From the NCBI GenBank assembly GCA_027050975.1, contig JALUAR010000155.1:1-12157 (forward strand): a stretch of DNA of 12,157 nucleotides, written 5' to 3'. The position numbers were made by a program, and so were the translations under genes. Shown here piece by piece: positions 1 to 8,002 of this stretch (within the stretch, counting starts at the first letter, position 1; each line of letters opens with the position of its first letter). The notes under the pieces are model-generated. The model saw only the letters and a program-made list of their open reading frames with translations, ran no database searches and was not told the DNA's origin. Origin of the DNA: Thermodesulfovibrio sp. Lineage in GTDB: Bacteria > Nitrospirota > Thermodesulfovibrionia > Thermodesulfovibrionales > JdFR-85.

Positions 1-1
1 A

Positions 2-85
2 CTTTCAGAGCAAATAGAGCATCTCACAGAAGAACTTTCTGCAGCCTATGAAAAGAAACTCAGAAGGAGGAAAAAACATGGTTAA
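2..85 (+). CDS. C-terminal end of an unidentified protein (5' part outside window)
   Basis: The frame starting at position 2 is open from the window edge to a TAA at 83-85 and gives 27 residues. They run from LSEQIEHLTEEL through SAAYEKK to a basic tail, LRRRKKHG. The first half is glutamate-rich and amphipathic, as in a helix or coiled coil, and the end is strongly basic, which looks like a genuine protein C-terminus. The other two plus frames are less convincing: frame 1 stops at 49-51 and frame 3 at 15-17. The fragment is too short to assign a family. The gene is convergent with comEC and ends about 60 bp from its stop. I see no clear hairpin terminator in the gap. Confidence 0.45.
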   Translation, partial: LSEQIEHLTEELSAAYEKKLRRRKKHG

Positions 86-145
86 TCTGATTCATTTTTC
101 AAGTAGATTTATTTTTGAGGAAAGACGGAATGTGACAAAGATCAA

Positions 146-2485
146 TCACCATACAGCAAATAGCCTTTTGATGTTTTCAATCTCTTCAGATGTTTCAAAA
201 CCGGACAGAGGCTTGAGAAGCCAGTCCCTGTATCTTCTCACAACAATCCTTTCCCCTGTAGAGTAGACCCTTATCGCACCATCACGGTCCGTCCTGTAGA
301 GCCTGGTAAAAGAGAGATTATTTAGTGTTGTCTCGTGAGGATAGCCGTATGTGTTCCCTTTCTCCAAACTTATGACTGAAATAACAGGGTTTACAGCCTG
401 TAAGAAAGATAAAGAGTTGGAGGTGTAACTGCCATGATGCGGAACCTTGAATACATCGCTTCTCAGGTATCTGCCCACTGTTAGCAGTGAATCCATGGCA
501 TTCTCTTCAACATCTCCTGTAAACAGGACCGTAAATCCCGGGGCTTTATACCTGAACACAAGAGAGAGATTATTCACCTCGCTTCCGGAACCAACACTGT
601 ATCCTGGATGGGGATGAAGAATCTCGATACTTCCACCATCAAAGTTGATAAAATCGCCTGCCTTGAGCCTTCTATGAACTAATCCATCAGGTAATTCGGG
701 GTTATAAATTATAAGTCCATTGTCCCAGAGTTCTTTCAGATCACAGAGTTCTATCAGTTGCCACAGCCCTCCGGCATGGTCATTGTGGGCATGGGAGATT
801 ATCAAGGCATCCACCCTGAATCTGCCTCTGGCTTTAAGATAATTAACCACCTCTTTACCACCTGTACCTGTATCGACAACTATTGTTGTATCTTTACTCT
901 CAATCACAGCAGCATCACCCTGGCCCACATCCAGGAAGGTAACCATGGGATAATCGGTAGAGTACAAAGAGAAGCTCAAGACAACGGAACAAAGCAATGC
1001 CGAACCTGCAATGACTGATGCCTTCTTTCGCCCTGCAATAATCAGAGCAACAGTCAGGTATAGAAGCGGCACCCATATCAATGGAACCGCCCTCAAAGGC
1101 TGATAAGCGAAGGGAATCTCTGAAAACACGGAAACAGCCTTGTTAATAACCCCTCCTGTACTCTCAAGGAAGCCCGCAAAGGGATACCAACCTGTCATCA
1201 GATATGCAATACCACCACATACAGCTATAGGAAGGTAGAAAAAGCAGACGGCAGGGGTTATCACAAGGTTTGACATCAGACTTACGGCACTCAGACCATG
1301 AAAATAATAGACGGAAAGGGGAAGAGTCCCTAAGTATGCACTTATGGTTACAGCAAGAAACTTTGCAAATCTCCTTTTGTATCCGCCATAGCCTTTGAGG
1401 GCTGCAAATCTTTTTTCCATTTCTAGCCCCATACCTATTGAGAGCACAGCAGCAAAAGACAGAAGAAAAGAGGGCTCAACCAGTGACAAAGGGTTAAGCA
1501 GAAGAATAACCACTGCTGCAAAAAGTATGCTGTTTAACCATAAACCGCGCCTTCCCAAAAGGAGGCCCAGCAGAAAGATGTTAATCATCAGAAAGGCCCT
1601 TACTGCAGGAGTTCTGCCACCCGAAAGAAGAAGATAAAACAGGATTAATGGCAATGTACCTGCAGCAGCCAGTTCATTCAAACTGATCATAGATGTAATC
1701 CTCACCAGAATGCTATAAGGAATAAGTTTTGCAAGGTTCCTGAAGATAAAGAATACAAGCAGGCTGAAAAGTCCAAAGTGAGTACCTGATACACTCATCA
1801 AGTGTGCAAGGCCTGTCTTTGAGTAGGCCCTGTAAAGTGGGCTGTCACCTTCTCTGTGTCCGATCACCAAAGCCGACAGAAGCTGTCTTACGTCATCACT
1901 GAAGTTTTTCTGGAAATAGATATAGAGTCTCCAGCGGAGATGTTGCGGCAGATACAGCAGAGAGTCATCCTCACTTTTCAGAACATCACCCTCAGGCCGC
2001 AGGAAAAGCACAGGCCCCTTACCATAAGAGCCCGGGTTCACTCTTTTACCCCTTATTCTGAAGGTGGCCTTTCCGCTAAGCATGGTGCCGGGACTGAAGG
2101 GGATAGGAGTTGACAGATATGCCTCTGCCCTGACAGGGCCTTCCAGAACTCTGCAAGGCTGAACATAACCGAACCTGCTTTTTTTCGGAAGGTCTGTAAT
2201 CACAGCCTCAAACCTTACAGGACTTCTATCAACGAATTCCATCGCCCTGTCAAGTTCCAGAAAACGGTTGGTCTCGTTCCTGAAGTTATATGAACCGTAA
2301 ACAAAAGATAGGAGCAAAACCACCGTTAAAACTGCAAAACGCTGGCTGAAAAAGCGGGACAAAAAGACCACCACCGAAGCGGCAAATACAATGGTGGTTA
2401 TCGGGAAGTACAGATACAGAAAGGATAAGGCTATGCCGGTAATGAAGATTATATAAAGAGTAATGGAATTATTAACCCGCTCCAT
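146..2485 (-). CDS. comEC: ComEC/Rec2 DNA-uptake channel protein with metallo-beta-lactamase domain
   Basis: This 779-residue polytopic inner-membrane protein matches ComEC, which carries single-stranded DNA across the cytoplasmic membrane during natural transformation. Hydrophobic segments fill about residues 8-62. A soluble OB-like region (about 88-170) follows. The Competence domain (about 205-485) contains the family signature HLMSVSGTHFG (228-238) and the motif LSGGRTPAVRAF (287-298). The C-terminal metallo-beta-lactamase domain (about 513-750) starts with FLDVGQGDA (517-525). It keeps a full HAHNDH metal motif (565-570), FTGD (655-658) and PHHGS (682-686), so it could be a working nuclease that degrades the non-transported strand. 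Length and domain order are normal. The start lies inside glmM (14 bp overlap), a stop codon lies four codons upstream, and the ribosome-binding site is weak, so translational coupling to glmM is likely. Whether the organism is competent cannot be judged here because no other com or pil genes are present. Confidence 0.93.
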   Translation of the reverse strand: MERVNNSITLYIIFITGIALSFLYLYFPITTIVFAASVVVFLSRFFSQRFAVLTVVLLLSFVYGSYNFRNETNRFLELDRAMEFVDRSPVRFEAVITDLPKKSRFGYVQPCRVLEGPVRAEAYLSTPIPFSPGTMLSGKATFRIRGKRVNPGSYGKGPVLFLRPEGDVLKSEDDSLLYLPQHLRWRLYIYFQKNFSDDVRQLLSALVIGHREGDSPLYRAYSKTGLAHLMSVSGTHFGLFSLLVFFIFRNLAKLIPYSILVRITSMISLNELAAAGTLPLILFYLLLSGGRTPAVRAFLMINIFLLGLLLGRRGLWLNSILFAAVVILLLNPLSLVEPSFLLSFAAVLSIGMGLEMEKRFAALKGYGGYKRRFAKFLAVTISAYLGTLPLSVYYFHGLSAVSLMSNLVITPAVCFFYLPIAVCGGIAYLMTGWYPFAGFLESTGGVINKAVSVFSEIPFAYQPLRAVPLIWVPLLYLTVALIIAGRKKASVIAGSALLCSVVLSFSLYSTDYPMVTFLDVGQGDAAVIESKDTTIVVDTGTGGKEVVNYLKARGRFRVDALIISHAHNDHAGGLWQLIELCDLKELWDNGLIIYNPELPDGLVHRRLKAGDFINFDGGSIEILHPHPGYSVGSGSEVNNLSLVFRYKAPGFTVLFTGDVEENAMDSLLTVGRYLRSDVFKVPHHGSYTSNSLSFLQAVNPVISVISLEKGNTYGYPHETTLNNLSFTRLYRTDRDGAIRVYSTGERIVVRRYRDWLLKPLSGFETSEEIENIKRLFAVW

Positions 2486-3821
2486 CCATCTTTGTTATGG
2501 TATCCGAAATGGTTTCCGCTATCTCCTCTATCTTTTCTCTGTCCTGCCCCTCAACCATCACTCTAATCTTGGGCTCTGTTCCGGAGGGTCTGACAAGTAC
2601 CCTGCCTTCTCCATCAAGTCTATCTTCGGCATCTCTAATAACTTTAATCAACTCGGGTTTCTGAATAATCTCCTTGTTTTTCACCTTGATACTCTTCAGA
2701 ACCTGGGGATAAAGGAATATATCAGAGACAAGCTCCGAAAGGGGCCTGTCCTTCTTTTTCATCAGATACAGCAGTTGAAGTGCTGTAATAGGGCCGTCAC
2801 CTGTTGTGTTGTAATCGAAAAAGATAATGTGACCTGACTGTTCACCACCTAAATTGTATCCACCTCTTCGCATCTCCTCAACAACATATCTGTCACCCAC
2901 AGGTGTTCGAATCATTTTAATCTGCTTTCTTTTCAGATAGTGTTCAACCCCAAGGTTCGTCATCACCGTGGCAACAAGTGTCTCTTTGTTAAGCCTCTGC
3001 TGCCTCTGGAGCTCAACCGCCCATGCAGCCATCACCATATCACCGTCAACCTCACGTCCTTTCTCATCAACAAACATGGTTCTATCGGCATCACCATCAT
3101 GGGCAACCCCAACATCCGCACCTGTCTCCAGCACCTTTTCCTTCAATGACTTCAGATCGGTAGAACCACAGCCATGATTGATATTTGTACCATCAGGATG
3201 GTCATTTATCGTGATCACCTCTGCTCCGAGTTCTGAAAGCACCGTTGGCGTAACCTTATATGCAGCACCGTTTGCACAATCAACAACCACCTTCAGCCCC
3301 TCCAGATTACTTCCCCTCTCGATAGTTGACTTAATAAACTCTATATACCGGCCTGTAGCGTCATCAAGTCTGAACGCCTTACCTATGGATTCTCCCGTAG
3401 GTCTTTCTGCAAGAAAGGTGTCTACAAGGACTAGCTTTTCAATCTCTGTCTCCAACTCGTCGGGAAGCTTGAATCCATCGGCACCGAAAAACTTGATTCC
3501 GTTATCTTCAAAGGGGTTATGAGAGGCAGAAATAACCACCCCTGCATCAAGCCTCATGGCACGGGTCAGAAAGGCAACTCCGGGTGTGGGGATCGGGCCC
3601 ACAAGAAGGACATTCATTCCCATTGAACAGATGCCGGCTGTAAGGGCGCTTTCAATCATATATCCTGAGATACGTGTATCCTTACCAATGATCACCATAT
3701 TCTTGCCGTGGTCCTTTTTAAGGATTTTCGCAGCAGCCATCCCCACCTTTATAACTGTCTCCGGAGTCATGGGATGCCTGTTTACCTTTCCTCTAATACC
3801 ATCAGTGCCAAAAAGCTTCAT
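2472..3821 (-). CDS. glmM: Phosphoglucosamine mutase GlmM
   Basis: This cytoplasmic enzyme interconverts glucosamine-6-phosphate and glucosamine-1-phosphate on the route to UDP-GlcNAc, peptidoglycan and lipopolysaccharide. At 449 residues it has the standard length of the family. It opens with FGTDGIRG (4-11). The phosphoserine loop SASHNP (98-103) has catalytic Ser100. The Mg-binding loop DGDAD (242-246) is followed by Arg247. The sugar-binding loop GEQSGH (326-331) and the C-terminal phosphate-binding loop RPSGTEPKIR (411-420) are both present. All four domains of the alpha-D-phosphohexomutase fold are therefore intact. The start overlaps the cdaR stop as ATGA, with a purine-rich AAAGGGG just upstream. 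In Bacillus and Listeria GlmM binds and inhibits CdaA. The gene order here suggests the same partnership, but this is inferred from other species. Confidence 0.97.
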   Translation of the reverse strand: MKLFGTDGIRGKVNRHPMTPETVIKVGMAAAKILKKDHGKNMVIIGKDTRISGYMIESALTAGICSMGMNVLLVGPIPTPGVAFLTRAMRLDAGVVISASHNPFEDNGIKFFGADGFKLPDELETEIEKLVLVDTFLAERPTGESIGKAFRLDDATGRYIEFIKSTIERGSNLEGLKVVVDCANGAAYKVTPTVLSELGAEVITINDHPDGTNINHGCGSTDLKSLKEKVLETGADVGVAHDGDADRTMFVDEKGREVDGDMVMAAWAVELQRQQRLNKETLVATVMTNLGVEHYLKRKQIKMIRTPVGDRYVVEEMRRGGYNLGGEQSGHIIFFDYNTTGDGPITALQLLYLMKKKDRPLSELVSDIFLYPQVLKSIKVKNKEIIQKPELIKVIRDAEDRLDGEGRVLVRPSGTEPKIRVMVEGQDREKIEEIAETISDTITKMDGAG

Positions 3822-4465
3822 CTTTTCCCCTTTCTGTCAAATGTTATCTTCACCTCTACCATATCGGTAGATGATCTGAATTTATCAATGTCCGTAAGAA
3901 TGTGTACCTTTTTGACTGTATCACCTTTAAGAGATGAAATATCTATCCTCTCTGTTTTGAGAAAATGGATATTTTTTACGAGACTCTCGGGCCCCTCTAT
4001 CTGTATCATTGCCGGTCTTACCTCAATATTTATCCGGCCCTGCATAAATGATGGAAGTTTTATATCGGCCCTAATAGGAACATCCTTTTTAATGGTTCTG
4101 TCTATTACCACCTTAACCTCCGAGGGATTAACGGAAGATACCGTTACCGAGGAAGGAGTCTTTATATTCTTTCTTGTAATTTTGTATACAGCCTTGCCAG
4201 CAGTGGCTCCGTTAAGATCAACTAATACCCTGATATCCTCCGGTTTGATAGAGCCCACAGCCTTTTCTGAGCCAAAAATACTGACACTTACCTTGTCCTG
4301 CTCCTTACTCACTATTTCGTGTCCCTGAGGGATATTTATGTATTCAATGGGCACTTCCAGGGTTACCTCGGACATACCTTTTGCAGAGATGATATACCAC
4401 AGCATCACAGCAAGCCCCAGGGAAAGGAGCTTCAGTCCCAGATTATGCATAAGTTTATTCTTCAT
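3818..4465 (-). CDS. cdaR: YbbR-domain protein, CdaR-type regulator of the diadenylate cyclase
   Basis: The 215-residue protein has one N-terminal membrane segment (about residues 9-27), after which the chain should lie outside the cytoplasmic membrane. Two YbbR-like beta-rich repeats follow, about 33-121 and 126-210. Each begins with a short V-P-I strand (VPIEY, VPIRA), contains a 'V.V.I.G' or 'I.IEGPE' strand and ends in a V-K-(V/I) strand. Characterised CdaR proteins of Firmicutes carry about four YbbR repeats, so this is a short form, as is common in diderms. CdaR modulates the activity of the membrane cyclase CdaA. Assignment rests on the repeat pattern and on its place between cdaA and glmM. 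It overlaps both neighbours by 4 bp (ATGA junctions), which implies coupled translation. Its exact effect on CdaA (activator or inhibitor) cannot be read from the sequence. Confidence 0.87.
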   Translation of the reverse strand: MKNKLMHNLGLKLLSLGLAVMLWYIISAKGMSEVTLEVPIEYINIPQGHEIVSKEQDKVSVSIFGSEKAVGSIKPEDIRVLVDLNGATAGKAVYKITRKNIKTPSSVTVSSVNPSEVKVVIDRTIKKDVPIRADIKLPSFMQGRINIEVRPAMIQIEGPESLVKNIHFLKTERIDISSLKGDTVKKVHILTDIDKFRSSTDMVEVKITFDRKGKR

Positions 4466-5226
4466 CGTCTTTTCTTCTCCGTAAAGACCTCTGTCAGGAA
4501 GTCTCTTAGCGAGCCCATATCCATTGGTCCTTCCAGTTTGCCGTCAAAGGCAACAGAGACTGTACCGGTCTCCTCCGAAACAATAATAACTACCGCATCT
4601 GTCTCCTCGGTAATTGCAAGGGCTGCCCTGTGCCGAGTACCCAGGGCACGATTTATATCTGTTCTTAATGTAATCGGAAGGAAGCATCCTGCAGCGATAA
4701 TCCTCTCCTCACGTATAATAACTGCACCGTCATGAATGGGAGAGGTAGGATGAAATATACTGAGAAGGATCTCCTTTGTGACCCTGGCCTCAAGGGGGGT
4801 GCCGATCTCGACAAAATCATTCAGGGATATATCGCGCTCAATAACTATTAGGGCGCCTATCTTTCTGTTTGCAAGTGATATAGTGGCCCTCACAATCTCA
4901 TCAAAGGATTTCAACTCCGAGGCTGATGCAAGAGGCTGTAGAAACGGAGTCTCTCCCATATGGGCAAGGGCCTTCCTTATCTCCGGTTGGAAGAGGATAA
5001 TCAGTGCAAGAACAACCTGGGCCCAGAAGCTCTGAATGATCCAGTAAAGGGTATGAAGTTTAAGGAAGTCCGACAGCAGAAGCACAACTAGCAGGATACC
5101 AAGCCCCATCAACATCTGGACCGCCCTTGTTCCCTTGATAATCAGCAGAAGCCTGTAAATAATAAATGCAACAATTAGTATATCTAAGGCATCCTGCCAT
5201 CTTATATGTCTTATGATTTCTAACAT
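4462..5226 (-). CDS. cdaA: Membrane diadenylate cyclase CdaA (c-di-AMP synthase)
   Basis: CdaA condenses two ATP into the second messenger c-di-AMP, which controls potassium and osmolyte transport and envelope homeostasis. The 254-residue protein starts with three membrane segments (about 13-30, 36-53 and 60-79), ending at FQPEIRKAL. The cytoplasmic DAC domain (about 95-235) has both catalytic signatures: DGA within IHDGAVII (164-171, DGA at 166-168) and the RHR triad within GTRHRAA (196-202, RHR at 198-200). Length and order match CdaA, not DisA or CdaS. It is the first gene of the operon. The ATG is preceded closely by a GAGGGGAG stretch and, about 28 bp upstream, by a good promoter that is shared back-to-back with mltD. 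No c-di-AMP phosphodiesterase gene lies in the window. Confidence 0.96.
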   Translation of the reverse strand: MLEIIRHIRWQDALDILIVAFIIYRLLLIIKGTRAVQMLMGLGILLVVLLLSDFLKLHTLYWIIQSFWAQVVLALIILFQPEIRKALAHMGETPFLQPLASASELKSFDEIVRATISLANRKIGALIVIERDISLNDFVEIGTPLEARVTKEILLSIFHPTSPIHDGAVIIREERIIAAGCFLPITLRTDINRALGTRHRAALAITEETDAVVIIVSEETGTVSVAFDGKLEGPMDMGSLRDFLTEVFTEKKRR

Positions 5227-5253
5227 CTCCCCTCGTTAAATTTTATCATAAAC

Positions 5254-5282
5254 ACTATATTTTTTTATTTCTGATTTGACAA
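5254..5282 (-). promoter_or_regulatory. Sigma70-type promoter of cdaA-cdaR-glmM-comEC
   Basis: Reading the minus strand, -35 TTGTCA (5282-5277) is followed by a 17-bp spacer and -10 TATAGT (5259-5254), each 5 of 6 to consensus. Transcription should start near 5247, giving a leader of about 20 nt before the cdaA ATG at 5226. The -35 box overlaps five of the six bases of the mltD -35 box on the other strand. Confidence 0.65.
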
Positions 5283-5304
5283 ATCTGGTGCTAACCATTA
5301 TCAT
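5276..5304 (+). promoter_or_regulatory. Sigma70-type promoter of mltD
   Basis: A perfect -35 TTGACA (5276-5281), a 17-bp spacer and -10 TATCAT (5299-5304, 5 of 6) face mltD. The predicted start of transcription is around 5311, only about two bases before the mltD ATG at 5313. There is no Shine-Dalgarno sequence ahead of that ATG, so the message would be leaderless or nearly so. Confidence 0.68.
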
Positions 5305-5312
5305 ATATTTCT

Positions 5313-6560
5313 ATGAAATCCTGTAAAAAGAGGCTCTTTCTACTTTTAATCGCAGCTTGTATTGTCCTGGGTAGCGAGGGGGTCTCTTCAGCATCTCAGA
5401 AAGAGGGCATTCATCCCCTTTTCGAAGACGTTCGCTTCTCACTTCCTGCAGTAACCGGTGATATTATCCGTCCTTCAGAGGAGGACCTTTATGCTTATGC
5501 ATGTGCTGATATGCCTGTTCCTTCCATAGAGCCACTGGATGAGAAGCAGACGGAGCAGACAGAAACCGGCCAGATAGAGGAAAGCCCGATTAAAAAGCAA
5601 TTTATTATCCTCACCTCATACCACTCGAACGATACTGCCAAAAAACTGGTTGAAGAACAGATCAAATTTTATACAACCAAGGGAAGAAGAACCTTTGCCA
5701 GATGGCTTGAACGTTCCGGAAAGTACATGGACATTATTAAATCCATTCTAAAGGAGGAGGAGCTTCCCGAGGAGCTTGTCTATCTGCCTTTAATTGAGAG
5801 CGGATTCAGAACCTCAGCGCTGTCAAGGGCAAGGGCAGAAGGCCCCTGGCAGTTCATCGCTGCTACAGCCAAGAGATATGGTCTGAAAATCGACTACTGG
5901 GTGGATGAACGGCGGGATCCGGTCAAGTCCACACGGGCAGCAGCACGTTATCTGAAAGACCTTTACGAACGCTTTGAATCCTGGCCGCTTACCCTTGCTG
6001 CCTACAATGCAGGAGAAGGAGCGGTGGCAAGGGCATTGAGAAAGACAAGAACCGATGACTACTGGAGCATTGTACGCACAAGACACCTTAAAAGAGAGAC
6101 AAGGAGATACGTATCCAAGTTCATAGCAGCCGGACTGATAGCCTCTAACCCCCAGGAGTTTGGCTTTTCCGATATAGAGTATCACCAGCCCCTGCAGTTT
6201 GAAGAGGTGGAGATAAATGGGCCTGCAGCGTTATCTTTTATTGCCAAGTGCTCAAAAGCATCCCTGAAAACTATCAGGGAGTTAAACCCGGAATTGAAGA
6301 GGTGGTGTACTCCTCCAGAACAATCCAGATACATTATCAGGATTCCCAAGGGAAAGAAAGAGGCGTTCATCGAGTGTTACAGCAAGGCCAAGCCATGGCA
6401 GAGGATGCCCAAGATACCCTATATCATAAAGAAGGGTGATACTATATACGATATTGCAAAGAAATACGGTGTCAGACGCAAAGAGATATTTGCCCTGAAT
6501 AAGGGAATTAACCCTCGAAGGCTCAGACCGGGCTCTATCCTCTATCTGCCTCCAAGATAA
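5313..6560 (+). CDS. mltD: MltD-like lytic transglycosylase (SLT domain plus LysM)
   Basis: This exported enzyme should cleave the glycan strand of peptidoglycan, releasing 1,6-anhydro-muropeptides. The 415-residue chain begins with a basic n-region and a hydrophobic core (about 8-20). A lipobox-like IAAC (13-16) would give a lipoprotein, but a signal-peptidase-I site near SSA-SQ (25-29) is also possible. The SLT/GEWL domain spans about 145-260. It has catalytic Glu162 in PLIESGF, GPWQF (177-181) and AYNAGEG (230-236), all family hallmarks. One LysM peptidoglycan-binding repeat occupies about 368-413 (IPYIIKKGDTIYDIAKKYG...). E. coli MltD is similar but usually has more than one LysM. No alternative ATG, GTG or TTG occurs early enough to keep the signal peptide, so the ATG at 5313 is the start despite lacking an SD. 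It is monocistronic and convergent with bioA (47 bp gap). Confidence 0.92.
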   Translation: MKSCKKRLFLLLIAACIVLGSEGVSSASQKEGIHPLFEDVRFSLPAVTGDIIRPSEEDLYAYACADMPVPSIEPLDEKQTEQTETGQIEESPIKKQFIILTSYHSNDTAKKLVEEQIKFYTTKGRRTFARWLERSGKYMDIIKSILKEEELPEELVYLPLIESGFRTSALSRARAEGPWQFIAATAKRYGLKIDYWVDERRDPVKSTRAAARYLKDLYERFESWPLTLAAYNAGEGAVARALRKTRTDDYWSIVRTRHLKRETRRYVSKFIAAGLIASNPQEFGFSDIEYHQPLQFEEVEINGPAALSFIAKCSKASLKTIRELNPELKRWCTPPEQSRYIIRIPKGKKEAFIECYSKAKPWQRMPKIPYIIKKGDTIYDIAKKYGVRRKEIFALNKGINPRRLRPGSILYLPPR

Positions 6561-6607
6561 CCTTCTACCCCTCTTTCGGAATAATCTGTCATGAATACAG
6601 GCAGGTG

Positions 6608-8002
6608 TTACCTGTTCAAAGTCACCTCTTCAATAGACTCCCTGATAATCTGTAGCATATCTCTAAGATTGTCCTCGCTGATTGCCAGCGGAGGCATGAT
6701 CACAATAACATTTCCCAGAGGTCTAATAAGCAGACCCTTGTCACGAGCCCTGAAGCAAACCTGATAGCCTATCTTCTCCTCAAAGGGATATGGCTCTTTG
6801 GTTGATTTATCCTTAACTAGTTCCACCCCTCCGATCAGTCCAATGCCTCTGGCATCTCCCACATGCTCAAGCTCCTTTATCTCCAGAAGCCATCTCCTGA
6901 GTATTTCAGCCTTGCTCTTTACCTGTTCAAGGGTCTTCTCTTTTTCGAACAACTCCAGGGAGGCCAGGGCAGCAGCACATGCCAGAGGGTTGCCGGTGTA
7001 GGAGTGACCGTGAAAGAAGGTTTTCAGTTCCTTAAACTCTCCAAGAAAGGCACCGTATACCTCATCAGTTGTTATAGTTGCTGCAAGAGGAAGATATCCT
7101 CCTGTAATTCCCTTGGACAGACATAGAAAGTCAGGCACAACCTCTTCATGCTCACAGGCAAACATCTTGCCTGTACGACCAAAGCCCACTGCCACCTCAT
7201 CAGCAATCATCAGCACCTCGTACCTACTGGTCAGTTCCCTTACCCCCTTCAGATAACCTGGTGGAAAGACTATCATTCCGCCTGCTCCCTGAACCATGGG
7301 CTCGATAATAAGAGCCGCTATCTCAGAGGAGTGTCTCTTCAGGACCTCCTCAAGGGCCTCGAGACAGCCCAAACCACATTCGGGATAGCTCTGGCCAAGC
7401 TCGCATCGATAACAGTAGGGAGAAGGTACCCTGTATGTCTTGAAAAGCAGTGGTCTGAATGCTTCATGAAATATATCAATACCACCTACACTTACAGCAC
7501 CGATGGTGTCTCCGTGGTACGCGTTGTTCAGGCAGACAAAGGCATTACGACCCTCCACACCTGTGTGCCGCCAATACTGAAAGGCCATCTTCAAAGCCAC
7601 CTCTACAGAGGTAGAACCATTGTCTGAGTAAAAGACCCTTGTAAGTCTGTCTGGCGTAATGCTCACCAGTTTCTCGGCAAGCTCGATCGAGGGAACATTG
7701 GCAAGTCCCAGAAGAGTACAATGGGCAATCCTGTCAAGTTGTGCCTTTATTGCCTCATCTATCTCCCTCTTTCTGTGACCATGGACGTTAACCCATAGTG
7801 AGGATACACCGTCAATATACCACCTGCCGTAGATATCCTTAAGAAAACTGCCTTTACCTTCGGAGATTATAACAGGAGGCTCCTGCTGCCACTCCTTCAT
7901 CTGGGTGAAGGGATGCCAGATGTATCTCCGGTCAGCATCCTCAAGGTAGCGATTCCTCTTAAGGGTCTCCGACATCTCACCTGTCTCTCTACTTAAGCTC
8001 AT
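6608..8002 (-). CDS. bioA: Adenosylmethionine-8-amino-7-oxononanoate aminotransferase (DAPA synthase)
   Basis: BioA is a PLP enzyme of biotin synthesis that moves an amino group from S-adenosylmethionine to 8-amino-7-oxononanoate, giving 7,8-diaminononanoate. The 464-residue protein is a class III aminotransferase. WHPFTQM (29-35) is diagnostic for BioA. Other landmarks are DNGSTSVEVALKMA (127-140), AYHGDTIGA (161-169), the PLP-contacting Asp268 in IADEV, the Schiff-base Lys297 in LSKGITGG (295-302) and GHSYTGNP (332-339). Length is close to Bacillus/Aquifex-type BioA. A clean AAGGAG seven bases upstream selects the ATG at 8002, not Met10 of the chain. The gene starts inside the end of nrpR (14 bp overlap) and is the last gene of that operon. 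No bioB, bioF or bioD is next to it here. Confidence 0.95.
   Translation of the reverse strand: MSLSRETGEMSETLKRNRYLEDADRRYIWHPFTQMKEWQQEPPVIISEGKGSFLKDIYGRWYIDGVSSLWVNVHGHRKREIDEAIKAQLDRIAHCTLLGLANVPSIELAEKLVSITPDRLTRVFYSDNGSTSVEVALKMAFQYWRHTGVEGRNAFVCLNNAYHGDTIGAVSVGGIDIFHEAFRPLLFKTYRVPSPYCYRCELGQSYPECGLGCLEALEEVLKRHSSEIAALIIEPMVQGAGGMIVFPPGYLKGVRELTSRYEVLMIADEVAVGFGRTGKMFACEHEEVVPDFLCLSKGITGGYLPLAATITTDEVYGAFLGEFKELKTFFHGHSYTGNPLACAAALASLELFEKEKTLEQVKSKAEILRRWLLEIKELEHVGDARGIGLIGGVELVKDKSTKEPYPFEEKIGYQVCFRARDKGLLIRPLGNVIVIMPPLAISEDNLRDMLQIIRESIEEVTLNR

Noticed and set aside
3708..4328. 206-codon plus-strand frame across glmM and cdaR
   Set aside because: It is antisense to two firmly identified overlapping genes, has low-complexity Ser/Thr/Ile/Leu content and shows no clear ribosome-binding site; a frame shadow.
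6602..6614. Hairpin CAGGT-GTT-ACCTG between mltD and bioA as a terminator
   Set aside because: The stem is only 5 bp, overlaps the bioA stop codon and has no following T-run on either strand. It may be incidental.
7148..7627. 159-codon plus-strand frame inside bioA
   Set aside because: It is antisense to the conserved aminotransferase core; no domain or start signal supports it.
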